From Azospirillum sp. (GTDB taxonomy: Bacteria; Pseudomonadota; Alphaproteobacteria; Azospirillales; Azospirillaceae), in contig WGNK01000024.1 of the NCBI GenBank assembly GCA_016124535.1, forward strand, positions 1 through 39,519: a DNA stretch of 39,519 nucleotides. The letters run 5' to 3'. The notes beneath the pieces are model-generated. The model worked only from the letters and a program-made list of their open reading frames with translations, searched no databases and was not told where the DNA came from. The translations under genes were made by a program, and so were the position numbers. Positions 25,555 to 34,600 of this stretch are shown one piece after another (positions within the stretch are counted from its first letter, which is position 1; each line of letters starts with the position of its first letter).

Positions 25555-26474
25555 GAGCGGACTTCATCCTCGACGCGGATGCGCCGCGACAGACTGTGCC
25601 GGCGCTCCAGTTGCTCCAGTCGGATGTTGGCGATCTGGTCGGCGATCAGTCCGAACAGAAACACCAGCACCCCGGTCAGGATGATCAGCAGGCTGCCCAC
25701 CGACAGTCCGAGTTGCGGGTTCTGCATCAGCCGGTTGACGCCGTAGATGGCGCCGGTGGTGAGCAGGAGCGCGCCTGCCAGGGAGAAAAAGCGCATCGGC
25801 TTGAACAGCGTTACCATGTGCAAAATCGTCCCCACGGTGCGGGCGCCGTCACGCAGCGGCCGCACCAGGCTGCGGCCGACGCGGGGGCGCACTTGAATCG
25901 GCACGTGGGCTACGCTGTAGCCGCGGGTAAAGAAGATCAGCGTGGAGGTGGTGCTGGCGGAAAATCCATCCGGCAATAGCGGGATATATTGCTGCAACAA
26001 TTGGCGCTTGACCACTCGAAGGCCGGAATTCAGATCCGGAAACAGACGCCCCAAACAGATCGTCACCAGGGCAATCAGCGCCAGTTTGCCCGGCGTGCGC
26101 CAGGAAACGCCCAGTCCACCCCAGGGGCGGGTACCGATGACCATGTCGATATACGGCTCCACCGCCAACAGGCGCGCCACATCTTCGGCGCGGTGCTGGC
26201 CATCGGCGTCGAACAGGCAGATATACGGCGTGGCAACCTGGGATAGCGCGGTCTTGATCGCCGCGCCATAGCCGAATCGACGAAAGTGCCGGACCACGCG
26301 CACATGGGGATGGCGCCGGGCGATGGCGGCGGTGTCGTCGTTAGAGCCATCATCCACCACCATCACCGGTAGCCGCGTGCCATAGAGCGCCGTCAGTTCC
26401 GACAATACCCGGCCGATATGGCTCGCCTCGTTGTGCGCCGGAATCACCAGCGTGCATTGCTCGAACGGGATCAA
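25551..26474 (-). CDS. GT2 glycosyltransferase with C-terminal membrane anchor
   Basis: 307 residues. GT-A fold of the dolichyl-phosphate mannosyltransferase type: LVIPAHNEASHIGRVL, MVVDDGSNDDT, the metal-binding CLFDADGQHRAEDV, and FGYGAAIKTAL. Two C-terminal membrane helices follow (about 225-250 and 258-285), so it probably loads a sugar onto a polyprenyl phosphate or a lipid. I chose TTG 26474, which overlaps the stop of the upstream radical SAM gene (TTGA) and has GAGG at about 8 bases. A longer frame to 26672 would run inside that gene and add residues without family character. Confidence 0.85.
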   Translation of the reverse strand: MIPFEQCTLVIPAHNEASHIGRVLSELTALYGTRLPVMVVDDGSNDDTAAIARRHPHVRVVRHFRRFGYGAAIKTALSQVATPYICLFDADGQHRAEDVARLLAVEPYIDMVIGTRPWGGLGVSWRTPGKLALIALVTICLGRLFPDLNSGLRVVKRQLLQQYIPLLPDGFSASTTSTLIFFTRGYSVAHVPIQVRPRVGRSLVRPLRDGARTVGTILHMVTLFKPMRFFSLAGALLLTTGAIYGVNRLMQNPQLGLSVGSLLIILTGVLVFLFGLIADQIANIRLEQLERRHSLSRRIRVEDEVRS

Positions 26475-27934
26475 GCGCTCGACCTCGGCGCGAGGGCGTC
26501 GCGGCTCGGTTTGACGGCGGATTTCGGCATCCAGCCAATCTCGCTCAATCCATAGCGCCACAACAGGCGTAACGCCTGCCGTTTGCCCACCTTGTTGAGG
26601 TCGAAGCCGAAATAGTAATTCAACAGAAACACCAGGTCGAACAGCACCGGGATCGGAAACCGCGTCAGCCAAAGCAGCGCCCGCTCGGTGGCGGGATAGC
26701 GTACCATCAGGTTATAGACCTTTTTCAGGTTGGTGAGTTGCAACCGCTCGGGCAGATCCAGCGAAATCGCGCGGTGAAAGGATTTGCCGAAGCCGACGCC
26801 GTTCAGCAGGGCCTCCTGCACCGCCGGAGTCTCGGACAGGCGGGTCCCCGGCAGATAGCTGAGGAACGCCGTGGAGACGTAATCGGCGCCCAACTGCCGA
26901 TAGAAAGCCAGATCTTTCACCCGGTCGGCCACGGTTTCGCCGGGCAGGCCGAACAGGGCGGTGGCGCAAAACGACACGCCATAGCGCCGGAACCATTCGG
27001 ACACCTGCAGAATGTGGTCGTTGCTGACATGCTTGTTGAGCGTCTGCCAACGCTCGGTCTCCGAGGCGCACTCCACCGCTACGATCAGATAGGCCTTGCC
27101 CGCCTCGCCCAGCAGGCGCACGTCCGACTCCTCGATCGGGCCGAAGCGAAACGCCGCCGCATAGGGTAGATTGACCCGCGCCTTGTAGCGTTGCAGGAAC
27201 TCCCGCAGCCAGGCGTTGGTGTTCCACAGGTTTTCGTCATGCAGGCGGACATCGCGGGGGTGGTATTGTGCCACCGCGTGTTCGATTTCGGCGACCGCGC
27301 GCTCGGGCGACATCTTGCGCACATAGCGCGAGCCGAACAGCTTCAGGTCGACCGCGTTGGCGCAAAAGGCGCAGCGACACGGGCATCCGCGCCCCAGCTT
27401 GAACACCAGGGAGCGGCGGTCCTTGAAATAGGGATGCTCGGCGTAGAGCGCCTGGTCCAGATAGGGCAGCGCGTCCAGGTCGATCAATTCGGCGGGTTTG
27501 GGGTTGGCGATCACCTCGCCATCGCGTTTGAACGTCAGTCCGGGCAGATGATGATAAGAGCGACCGCGCTCAAGGCACGCGACCAGATCGCGCAGAACGT
27601 ACTCGCCTTCGCCGGTGCACAGGATGTCGATCTGGGCATGGCGAATGAAGGTCGGCTCGATATGGACATGGATGCCACCGGCGATGATCGGGCCGGCGTA
27701 CCATTGCTTGATCTGAGACGCCAGCTCCAGCGCCCAGTCTACCGATGCGGTCATCAGGGAAAAGCCGACGATATCCGGCGCGAAGCGGCGCAACTGTTCC
27801 TGCACCCGCGCCTGTTGGCCGCCGGTATCGATGAATACCTCTACCTCGTGACCGGCCTGCTTGAGCACCGCCGACAGGGACATATAGCTGACGAATTCAG
27901 ACAAAACGTCCTGGCAGAACGCGATTCTCGCCAC
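26471..27934 (-). CDS. B12-binding-type radical SAM protein A (first gene of operon)
   Basis: 487 residues. N-terminal B12-binding-like domain (MARIAFCQDVLSEFVSYMSL, then IVGFSLMTASVDWALELA and PIIAGGIHVHIEP). Radical SAM cysteines are Cys184, Cys188 and Cys191 (CPCRCAFC). Downstream come YLIVAVECASETERWQTLNK and FCATALFGLPGETVADRV. The C-terminal extension has the hydrophobic segment FPIPVLFDLVFLLNYYFGF, possibly membrane-associated. I chose GTG 27934, nine bases after AGGAG; a GTG at 27940 and an ATG at 28000 are alternatives. First gene of a four-gene coupled operon, divergent from the amidotransferase gene. Confidence 0.85.
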   Translation of the reverse strand: MARIAFCQDVLSEFVSYMSLSAVLKQAGHEVEVFIDTGGQQARVQEQLRRFAPDIVGFSLMTASVDWALELASQIKQWYAGPIIAGGIHVHIEPTFIRHAQIDILCTGEGEYVLRDLVACLERGRSYHHLPGLTFKRDGEVIANPKPAELIDLDALPYLDQALYAEHPYFKDRRSLVFKLGRGCPCRCAFCANAVDLKLFGSRYVRKMSPERAVAEIEHAVAQYHPRDVRLHDENLWNTNAWLREFLQRYKARVNLPYAAAFRFGPIEESDVRLLGEAGKAYLIVAVECASETERWQTLNKHVSNDHILQVSEWFRRYGVSFCATALFGLPGETVADRVKDLAFYRQLGADYVSTAFLSYLPGTRLSETPAVQEALLNGVGFGKSFHRAISLDLPERLQLTNLKKVYNLMVRYPATERALLWLTRFPIPVLFDLVFLLNYYFGFDLNKVGKRQALRLLWRYGLSEIGWMPKSAVKPSRDALAPRSSA

Positions 27935-28171
27935 GACCACCCGCTCCTGGTTGCCGGCAGGGAGACGCCCGGGGCAAGGAGCAGGACCATGCCACGCCAA
28001 TCCAACGAATTAAGATTGCGCGAAGTTATGTTCCCCGGAACGCCGCTCCGCGAAAGTATTAAACATTAGGTATGTTAGCATAACCGCCAACCGCGCCGCC
28101 ACCGCTTTTGCGCCCCCTGGCCGTGGCGGCACCGGCTGGTCGAGACCGCCGGCCCCGGCTGGCTTTGGCGT

Positions 28172-28205
28172 CCAGGCCAAGGCCCGCGCCAGGCCAAGGC
28201 CCGCG
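28172..28205. repeat. 17-bp tandem duplication
   Basis: CCAGGCCAAGGCCCGCG occurs twice head to tail without mismatch (28172-28188 and 28189-28205) in the non-coding divergent region. Confidence 0.8.
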
Positions 28206-28411
28206 GCGGCGGCGGTTGCCGCCAAGAGTGCGCCGGGCCGCGACCACAGCGCTCCGCAAGACTTAGGCTGCGATTGGACTTGAACCGGGCAGACCGGACA
28301 AGCTACACGGGAGCCGTCCGCAGCCTGTCTCCCTCCGGCTTGCCGGCCTCCGGCCGGGTGGCGCGTATCCCGGCCTGGGGTACCCGTCGCCGCGGACGCC
28401 GATGGTGGGTG

Positions 28412-28433
28412 GCGGTTTCCCAAGGGGAACTGC
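28412..28433 (+). promoter_or_regulatory. Hairpin in the asnB-like leader
   Basis: GCGGTTTCCC and GGGGAACTGC pair over ten positions (two G.U pairs) around AA, ending 30 bases before the GTG start. It may influence translation or mRNA stability. No T-run follows. Confidence 0.35.
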
Positions 28434-28463
28434 AGTCGCGACACCCTCAGGGAGAACGCCGCC

Positions 28464-30359
28464 GTGTGCGGTATTGCCGGCTATTTTCAGTTTCATCGCC
28501 GACCCGCCGCCGATGCGCGCATCGTCGCGAGGATGGTGGAGGCCATCGCCCACCGCGGACCGGACGGGCGCGGGCTGGCCCTGCGTGGGGCGGTTGCCCT
28601 GGGCCATGCGCGTCTGGCGATTCAGGACCCAACCGACGCCGGCGCGCAACCCATGGCCGACGCGGAACGGGGCGTGTGGCTGGTGTGCAACGGCGAAATC
28701 TACAACGCTCCGACCCTGCGCCGGGAGCTGGAAGCGCTGGGTCACCGCTTTGTCTCCCGTTCCGACAACGAGGTTATTCTCCGCGGCTATGTGCAGTGGG
28801 GCCGCGACTGCCTGAAGCGATTGACCGGCATGTTCGCCTTCGCACTGTGGGACGAACGGAGCCAGCGGTTGTGGCTGGCCCGCGACCGTATGGGCATGAA
28901 GCCGCTGTTTTTTTATCACGACGGCGACAGGCTGGTATTCGGCTCGGAGATCAAGGCGCTGCTGGCGCACCCCCTTGTCCCCCGCGCCCTGGATCTGACC
29001 AGTCTCGGCCATTTTCTCGGCCTCAATTACGTCATCGCACCGCGCACGCTGTTTCAGAACATCCGCCAGCTGCTGCCCGGCCACGACATGACCGTGGAGG
29101 CCGATGGCCGCATGGTCAGCCACGCCTATTGGGACGTCTCGTTTGCCCACCGGCCCCGCCTGACGGCGGCGGCGTGGCGAGCGCGCTGGGACGAAACCCT
29201 GGCCCTGGTCATGGCCGAGCATCTGGTCGCCGATACCCCGGTGGGCCTGTTCCTGAGCGGTGGGCTCGACTCCAGCGCGGTCGCCTGGTGGATGGCGCAA
29301 GTCCGCCCCGGCGGGAGTCCGAGCTACCATTTTCGCCCCATGCAGGCCGGTTTCGACGAATCGGCCCACGCGGGCGTGGCGGCGCGGGCCTTGGGGCTTC
29401 AGTTGCAATGCGCCCAGCTCGACCGCCCGTTGACGACGTTGCTGCCGCTGCTGGCGCGTCATGCCGAAGAGCCCACCGCCGACGCCTCGATGGTCGGCGT
29501 CTACCTGCTGGCCGAGCGCGCCAAACGGGATGTCGGCGTCGTCCTGTGCGGCGATGGCGCCGATGAGCTGTTGGCCGGCTATCCAACCTATGTAGCGGAG
29601 CGGCTGGCGCCGCTTTATGCCCTGGTGCCCGGTTGGCTGCGCCGGCATCTGGCGGGGTGGAGCGCCGGGGCCCGGCCGCCCGCGGCGGGCAAGCTGCCCT
29701 GGCGGGAGAAGCTGGCCCGGTTCGTCTATGCGGCCTCGATGGAGCCGGCGCGTGCCCATGCCCACTGGCGCATCATCTGCAACCGGGACTTGCGCCTGGC
29801 GCTGATGGCGCCGGTCGCTGCGGCCTGGAGTGGCTGTCCTGGTGTCGGCGACGCCCATGTCGATTGCCTTGCCGGATGTGACGACCTGCATCCGCTCAAC
29901 CGCAGCCTCTACCTCGACCAGCGGCTGTATCTGGCCAATGACATCCTGGCCAAACTGGACCGCATGACCATGGCCCATGGCCTGGAGGCACGGACACCCT
30001 TTCTCGACCACCGCGTGGTCGAGCTGGCGGCGGCGACGCCGCCCGCCCTGAAGCTCAACTGGGCCATGCAAGGCAAGACCATCCTGCGGCAGACCATGCG
30101 CGGCCGTCTGCCGAAACAAATCCTCACCCGCGCCAAGGAGGGGTTCAACATGCCGGTGGGGCACTGGCTACGCGAGGATTTGCGCGAAATGACCCGGGAT
30201 CTGCTCGCGCCGTCGCGGGTCCGTGCCATGGGCGTCCTGGACCCGCAGGCGGTGGCGGGCCTGCTGGACGGCCACATGCGCGGCGACACCGATGCCGGTT
30301 ATCCGATCTGGAGCCTGCTGTTCTTTGCCCTCTGGCATCGCCAATGGCTGGAGCCTTAG
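28464..30359 (+). CDS. Asparagine-synthetase-type (AsnB) amidotransferase
   Basis: 631 residues. N-terminal class II glutaminase: the nucleophile Cys2 follows the initiator (MCGIAGYFQF), with HRGPDGRG and CNGEIYNA. The C-terminal synthetase domain has the PP-loop SGGLDSS at 265-271, and CGDGADELLAGYPTY. The enzyme would hydrolyse glutamine and use ammonia on an adenylated carboxylate. True asparagine synthesis is possible, but divergent pairing with three radical SAM genes and a glycosyltransferase suggests amidation of a specialised acid. AsnB homologues are common in exopolysaccharide and lipid-modification loci. The GTG start at 28464 follows GGGAG at about 10 bases; no ATG gives the mandatory Cys2. 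Confidence 0.88.
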   Translation: MCGIAGYFQFHRRPAADARIVARMVEAIAHRGPDGRGLALRGAVALGHARLAIQDPTDAGAQPMADAERGVWLVCNGEIYNAPTLRRELEALGHRFVSRSDNEVILRGYVQWGRDCLKRLTGMFAFALWDERSQRLWLARDRMGMKPLFFYHDGDRLVFGSEIKALLAHPLVPRALDLTSLGHFLGLNYVIAPRTLFQNIRQLLPGHDMTVEADGRMVSHAYWDVSFAHRPRLTAAAWRARWDETLALVMAEHLVADTPVGLFLSGGLDSSAVAWWMAQVRPGGSPSYHFRPMQAGFDESAHAGVAARALGLQLQCAQLDRPLTTLLPLLARHAEEPTADASMVGVYLLAERAKRDVGVVLCGDGADELLAGYPTYVAERLAPLYALVPGWLRRHLAGWSAGARPPAAGKLPWREKLARFVYAASMEPARAHAHWRIICNRDLRLALMAPVAAAWSGCPGVGDAHVDCLAGCDDLHPLNRSLYLDQRLYLANDILAKLDRMTMAHGLEARTPFLDHRVVELAAATPPALKLNWAMQGKTILRQTMRGRLPKQILTRAKEGFNMPVGHWLREDLREMTRDLLAPSRVRAMGVLDPQAVAGLLDGHMRGDTDAGYPIWSLLFFALWHRQWLEP

Positions 30360-30580
30360 CAGAGTTTCGAAACAGTCCAGCTATGGAGGGGGAAAGCCCT
30401 GACCTTCCGCCGAATTGGTGAACGCCTCTGCTAAGTTCCCTTGGGAGCGGAGAGGTTGATCATGATGAGGAAGCGACGGCCCGCTTCGCCATGAAGCGCA
30501 TCAACCATCAGGAAGTTAAGATTCGACTACGTCTCGCTTCGGAGTCATCCTTCCCTCCCTAACCGTCCAAGGAGGCGAGA
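30360..30580. other. Intergenic region with possible short reading frame
   Basis: An imperfect inverted repeat (GGTTGAT near 30451 and ATCAACC near 30500) might terminate the asnB-like transcript. One frame starting at ATG 30491 encodes 23 residues (MKRINHQEVKIRL...) and ends TAA at 30560-30562, just 18 bases before the next start. It has no clear ribosome binding site. The G+C content drops relative to the operon. Confidence 0.25.
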
Positions 30581-30817
30581 ATGCAGCGCGAGGTTCAGGA
30601 GACGGAACGGTTTACGGCAGTTTCCGAGGCTGGCAAAGAGTTCACGGTCGTTGAGATGACGACGTTCACGAAGTTCCAGCCGGCGTCAAGGGCGGCGCAA
30701 TGGCTCCGGGGCGGCAGCGAATACGTCTTGTCCGATGGATCTGACGTGAGCCCACTAGGCGAAGACACGTTCAAGATCTTGGGCAACGACCTGATTATCA
30801 GGAGGGCTCAAAAGTGA
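30581..30817 (+). CDS. Small protein of unknown function, 78 residues
   Basis: Start ATG 30581 has an excellent ribosome binding site (AAGGAGG, 5 bases upstream). The sequence has an all-beta look: KEFTVVEMTTFTKF, then GGSEYVLSDGSDVSPLG and DTFKILGNDLIIRR. The pattern of a short protein with a DG-x-V turn, a DTFKI strand and a basic end recalls small uncharacterised proteobacterial proteins, but I cannot name a family. No cysteine, signal peptide or membrane segment. It lies alone between the asnB-like gene and a decayed integrase fragment, in the low-GC end of the putative island. Confidence 0.6.
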   Translation: MQREVQETERFTAVSEAGKEFTVVEMTTFTKFQPASRAAQWLRGGSEYVLSDGSDVSPLGEDTFKILGNDLIIRRAQK

Positions 30818-31365
30818 CATCAACACCACGCAGCGCGTAGTGTGTGTTTTTCTCGAAGCGCATCACCGGATCGAAAGCTACGAAGTGCTTGCGGTAGGGC
30901 GCGCTATGGTGTGTATTCACGGCCGATTACGGACGGCTGATTCGGCACTGCCAGGTTCGTCGCGCGACGTCGGTGCGCTGGTAGATCACGACCTTGCCGT
31001 CGCACAATTCCCTTTCCGCTGCCGTATGGACGCCCATGGGAAGGAACCTTCTGATCTACAGGCCGAATCCCTCGGTTTTGACCACGTACCAACCAGCTTC
31101 GCTCCCATCAGACCGCCAACGCATTGCAATCATTGATGTATTGGCGTCGCCGTCCGGAGCATCGCTGGCGAGGAATTCGATGTGTAGAAAATGTGTAAAA
31201 TCCTCGCGAAATCGAGCGGTGTCAGTGATTATAGGCATTGTGTGAGAAATGTGTAAGGCAGGGTGTTATTCAGCAAAAACAATGACTTAAACTGGAAATA
31301 GCGTAAACGCATAGGCATACACAACCTGCGCGTGTTGGCTTAAGCTGTTGATTTTGGGAGAAGTT
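30818..31365. other. Low-GC, gene-poor end of putative island
   Basis: About 550 bases. On the minus strand it holds an integrase-like fragment (30927-31037, listed separately) and, directly upstream of that, a 60-codon frame (31056-31238) starting MPIITDTARFREDFTHFLHI. That frame has no ribosome binding site and could be a remnant. The A/T-rich section 31180-31345 has TGTGTA-type repeats (TGTGTAGAAAATGTGTAAAA, later AATGTGTAAGG), which might be recombinase or regulator arms next to the tRNA. No intact gene is seen. Confidence 0.4.
30927..31037 (-). pseudogene. Fragment resembling an integrase N-terminus
   Basis: A 36-codon minus-strand frame contains DGKVVIYQRTDVARRTWQCR and stops at once at TAA (30927-30929). 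The pattern DGK-x-V-x-YQR...W-x-CRI resembles the N-terminal arm-binding part of some tyrosine recombinases. It reads away from tRNA-Lys(CUU), at a distance typical for an integrase next to its attachment tRNA. The catalytic domain is missing, so if correct it is a decayed remnant. Identification is from pattern memory on a short piece. Confidence 0.35.
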
Positions 31366-31441
<76 letters not shown>

Positions 31442-31454
31442 GTAGAGTTCGGAC

Positions 31455-31483
31455 CGTATAGCAAACCGAACCGGGGCTGTCGA
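31455..31483 (-). promoter_or_regulatory. Promoter of tRNA-Lys(CUU)
   Basis: On the minus strand TCGACA (31478-31483), 17 bases and TATACG (31455-31460), ending 13 bases before the tRNA 5' end. Close to sigma-70 consensus. Confidence 0.55.
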
Positions 31484-31484
31484 C

Positions 31485-31541
31485 GACCAATCGAGCGTTT
31501 TGGGACCAATCGAGCGTTTTGGGACCAATCGCGTATTTTGG
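31485..31541 (+). repeat. Three 19-bp direct repeats (iteron-like)
   Basis: GACCAATCGAGCGTTTTGG occurs at 31485-31503 and 31504-31522 without mismatch, and a third copy at 31523-31541 differs only in its centre (GACCAATCGCGTATTTTGG). The array lies between the tRNA-Lys(CUU) promoter and icmF, about 140 bases before the icmF start. A period of 19 bp puts the copies on nearly the same helix face, as for cooperative protein binding. No replication genes adjoin, so a plasmid-type iteron role is unlikely. Confidence 0.8.
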
Positions 31542-31683
31542 GCCGGGGGTGGCAGATAATGCCCGGCGCGGCCGGAGCTCGGGTGAGCCGATCTGGGCTG
31601 TGCACACCGCCGTGGCGTTGGGGCGGATTCCGGCCTATGATTTGGGCAATTTCCTTTCAGTCCGTCGAGTGGGGAGAGCGGTC

Positions 31684-34600
31684 GTGCCTGACGATACGGG
31701 GAGTGCGCGCCGGCCGGGCCGGCAGGGCTACCAGGCCAAGAATCCGGTGCGGTTCGTCACCGCCGCCAGCCTGTTCGACGGCCACGACGCCGCGATCAAT
31801 ATCATGCGCCGCATCCTGCAATCGGCTGGTGCCGAGGTGATCCATCTCGGGCACAACCGGTCGGTCGAGGAGGTGGTTACCGCTGCAATCCAGGAAGATG
31901 TCCAGGCGATCGCCGTCAGTTCCTACCAGGGTGGCCATGTCGAATATTTTAAATATATGCTCGATCTCTTGCGCGAGCGCGGACGGCCCGAGATCAAAAT
32001 CTTCGGCGGCGGCGGCGGCGTGATCGTGCCGGACGAAGTCCGGGACTTGCACGACTACGGCGTCACCCGCCTCTATTCCCCGGAAGACGGCTTGGCGATG
32101 GGGCTGCCCGGTATGATCGAGGATATGATCCGGCGCGCCGATATCGATCAGGGCGCGGGGCCGGTGCCGCGTTTGGACCAATTGGCCGAACCGGGCTGGC
32201 GGGATCTGGCGCGGCTGCTGACCCTGATCGAACTTGGCCGCATGCCGGCGCCGACCGCCGCGGAATTGCGCGAGGCCGCGGTGGCGCGACGGGTGCCGGT
32301 GGTCGGCATTACCGGCACCGGCGGCGCCGGCAAGTCGTCGCTCACCGATGAGGTGATTAGGCGCTTCCGGCTCTACAGCGGCGAGCCCAAAATCGCGGTC
32401 ATCGCGGTCGACCCGACAAGGCGGCGTACCGGCGGCGCCTTGCTCGGCGACCGCATCCGGATGAACGCGATCGGGGCGCCCAATATTTATCTGCGCTCCT
32501 TGGCGACCCGCGAGGCCGGCAACGACGTACCGCCGTCGATCGCCGAGATGGTCCTGGCGTGCAAGGCCGCGGGCTTCGACCTGGTGATCGTCGAAACGCC
32601 GGGGATCGGGCAGGGTGATGCCGGCATCGTACCCTATGTCGATGTCCCGCTCTACGTCATGACCCCGGAATTCGGCGCCGCCAGCCAGCTGGAAAAGATC
32701 GACATGCTCGATTTCGCCGAGCTGGTCGCGATCAACAAGCTCGACCGCAAGGGCGCCGCCGACGCCCTGCGCGACGTGCGCAAACAGGTCCTGCGCAACC
32801 GCGAGGCGTTCAAGCAGAGCCCCGATGACATGCCGGTGTTCGGCACCATCGCCGCGCGCTTTGCCGATCTCGGCGTCACCGCACTCTATCAGGACTTGTT
32901 GCGGGTACTGGGTGAGCGAGGATTTGTCGGCCTGTCCTGCACCGCCGAACCGGTCGCGGTGCGCCAATCCGATCCCGGCAGCGCGATCGTCCCGCCCGCC
33001 CGCCAGCGCTATCTGGCCGAGATCGCGGAGACGGTACGGGGCTATCGCCGGGACGTCGAAAAGCAGGTTTCGATTGCCCGGGAGCGCCATCAGCTGCGCG
33101 CCGCCGCGGGTCTGCTGGCGGCCGCGGCCAAGCCGACCGGCGATGTCGCGGCGCTGCTGGCCAAACGCGAGGCCGAGCTTGACCCGCGCTGCCGTAAGTT
33201 GTTGGAAATCTGGCCGAAAGTGCGAGAGAGCTATGCCGGCGACGACTATGTGGTGAAGATCAGGGACCGCGAGCTGCGCACCCGGATCGTGTCGACGTCG
33301 CTGTCGGGCACGCGCATCCCCAAGGTGGTGCTGCCGCGGTTCGCCGACGAGGGCGAGATCCTGCGCTGGCTGTTGCTGGAAAACCTGCCGGGCAGCTTCC
33401 CCTATACCGCCGGCGTGTTTGCGTTCAAGCGCGAGAACGAGGATCCGACCCGGATGTTCGCCGGCGAGGGCGACGCCTTCCGGACCAACGCCCGCTTCAA
33501 ATTCCTGTCCAAGGACATGCCGGCGAAACGGTTGTCGACCGCGTTCGATTCGGTGACGCTTTACGGCTTCGACCCGGATCTCCGGCCCGACATCTATGGC
33601 AAGGTCGGCAATTCGGGCGTGTCGATCGCGACACTTGAGGATTTGAAGGTGCTCTATGGCGGTTTCGACCTGTGCGATCCCTCGACCTCGGTGTCGATGA
33701 CGATCAACGGGCCGGCGCCGACCCTCCTGGCGATGTTCTTCAACACTGCGATCGACCAAAATCTTGAGAAGTTTGAGCGCGACAATGGTCGGTTGCCGAC
33801 CGACGAGGAAATCGAGAAAATAAGAGAATGGGTGCTGGAAAATGTTCGCGGGACCGTACAAGCCGACATCTTGAAGGAGGATCAGGGGCAAAACACCTGC
33901 ATTTTTTCGACTGAGTTTGCCTTGAGGATGATGGCTGATATCCAGGAGTATTTCGTTCATAACCGAGTGCGTAATTTTTATTCTGTATCGATTTCGGGAT
34001 ATCACATTGCCGAGGCCGGCGCTAATCCGATCTCGCAATTGGCCTTTACACTGGCCAATGGTTTTACCTATGTCGAAGCCTATCTGGCGCGTGGAATGCA
34101 CATCGACGATTTCGCCCACAATCTCTCTTTCTTCTTCTCCAATGGCATGGAGCCGGAATATTCGGTGATGGGGCGGGTGGCGCGGCGCATTTGGGCTGCG
34201 GCGATGCGCTTTCGCTACGGCGCCAACGAGCGCTCGCAAAAGCTGAAATATCATATCCAGACCTCGGGCCGCTCGCTCCACGCCCAGGAGATGGATTTCA
34301 ACGACATCCGCACTACTTTACAGGCGCTGATCGCGGTCTATGACAACTGCAACAGCCTGCACACCAATGCCCATGACGAGGCCTTCACCACGCCGACCGC
34401 GGAGAGCGTGCGCCGTGCCGTGGCGATCCAGATGATCATCAACCGCGAATGGGGGTTGTCGAAGAACGAGAACCCCAACCAGGGCGCCTTCATCATCGAC
34501 GAGTTGACCGACCTGGTCGAGGAGGCGGTACTCCAGGAGTTCGAGCGGATTGCCGAACGCGGCGGCGTGCTTGGGGCCATGGAGACCGGCTATCAGCGCG

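Larger units (their letters stand above)
27935..28463. other. Divergent leader between radical SAM operon and asnB-like gene
   Basis: About 530 bases. The segment 28010-28080 is A/T-rich (AAAGTATTAAACATTAGG) and is the likely promoter zone. Further right it is very GC-rich with a 17-bp tandem duplication and several hairpins (for example GCCGG repeats near 28340-28365 and a strong stem at 28412-28433). No coding frame is convincing. The long, structured leader of the asnB-like gene could hold an RNA regulator, but I recognise no known riboswitch class. Confidence 0.4.

Noticed and set aside
22483..28000. Hopanoid (Hpn) or bacteriochlorophyll (BchE) identity for the radical SAM proteins
   Set aside because: Only the general B12-radical SAM layout and a YLRP-like C-terminal segment are shared; no hpn or bch neighbour is present.
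28262..28440. Cobalamin riboswitch on either strand of the asnB leader
   Set aside because: A minus-strand AAGCCGGAGGGAGACAGGCT stretch recalls the B12 box, but the box is interrupted and the other conserved helices are missing.
28263..30164. 633-codon minus frame opposite the asnB-like gene
   Set aside because: No motif, low-complexity composition, while the plus frame shows Cys2 and the PP-loop.
30840..31136. 98-codon plus-strand frame
   Set aside because: No ribosome binding site, no motif, and it runs antisense to the integrase-like fragment.
31485..31541. CRISPR array
   Set aside because: Units are contiguous without spacers and number only three.
31657..34281. 874-codon open frame antisense to icmF
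   Set aside because: High-GC shadow: the plus frame has all IcmF motifs and the antisense frame has no recognisable domain.
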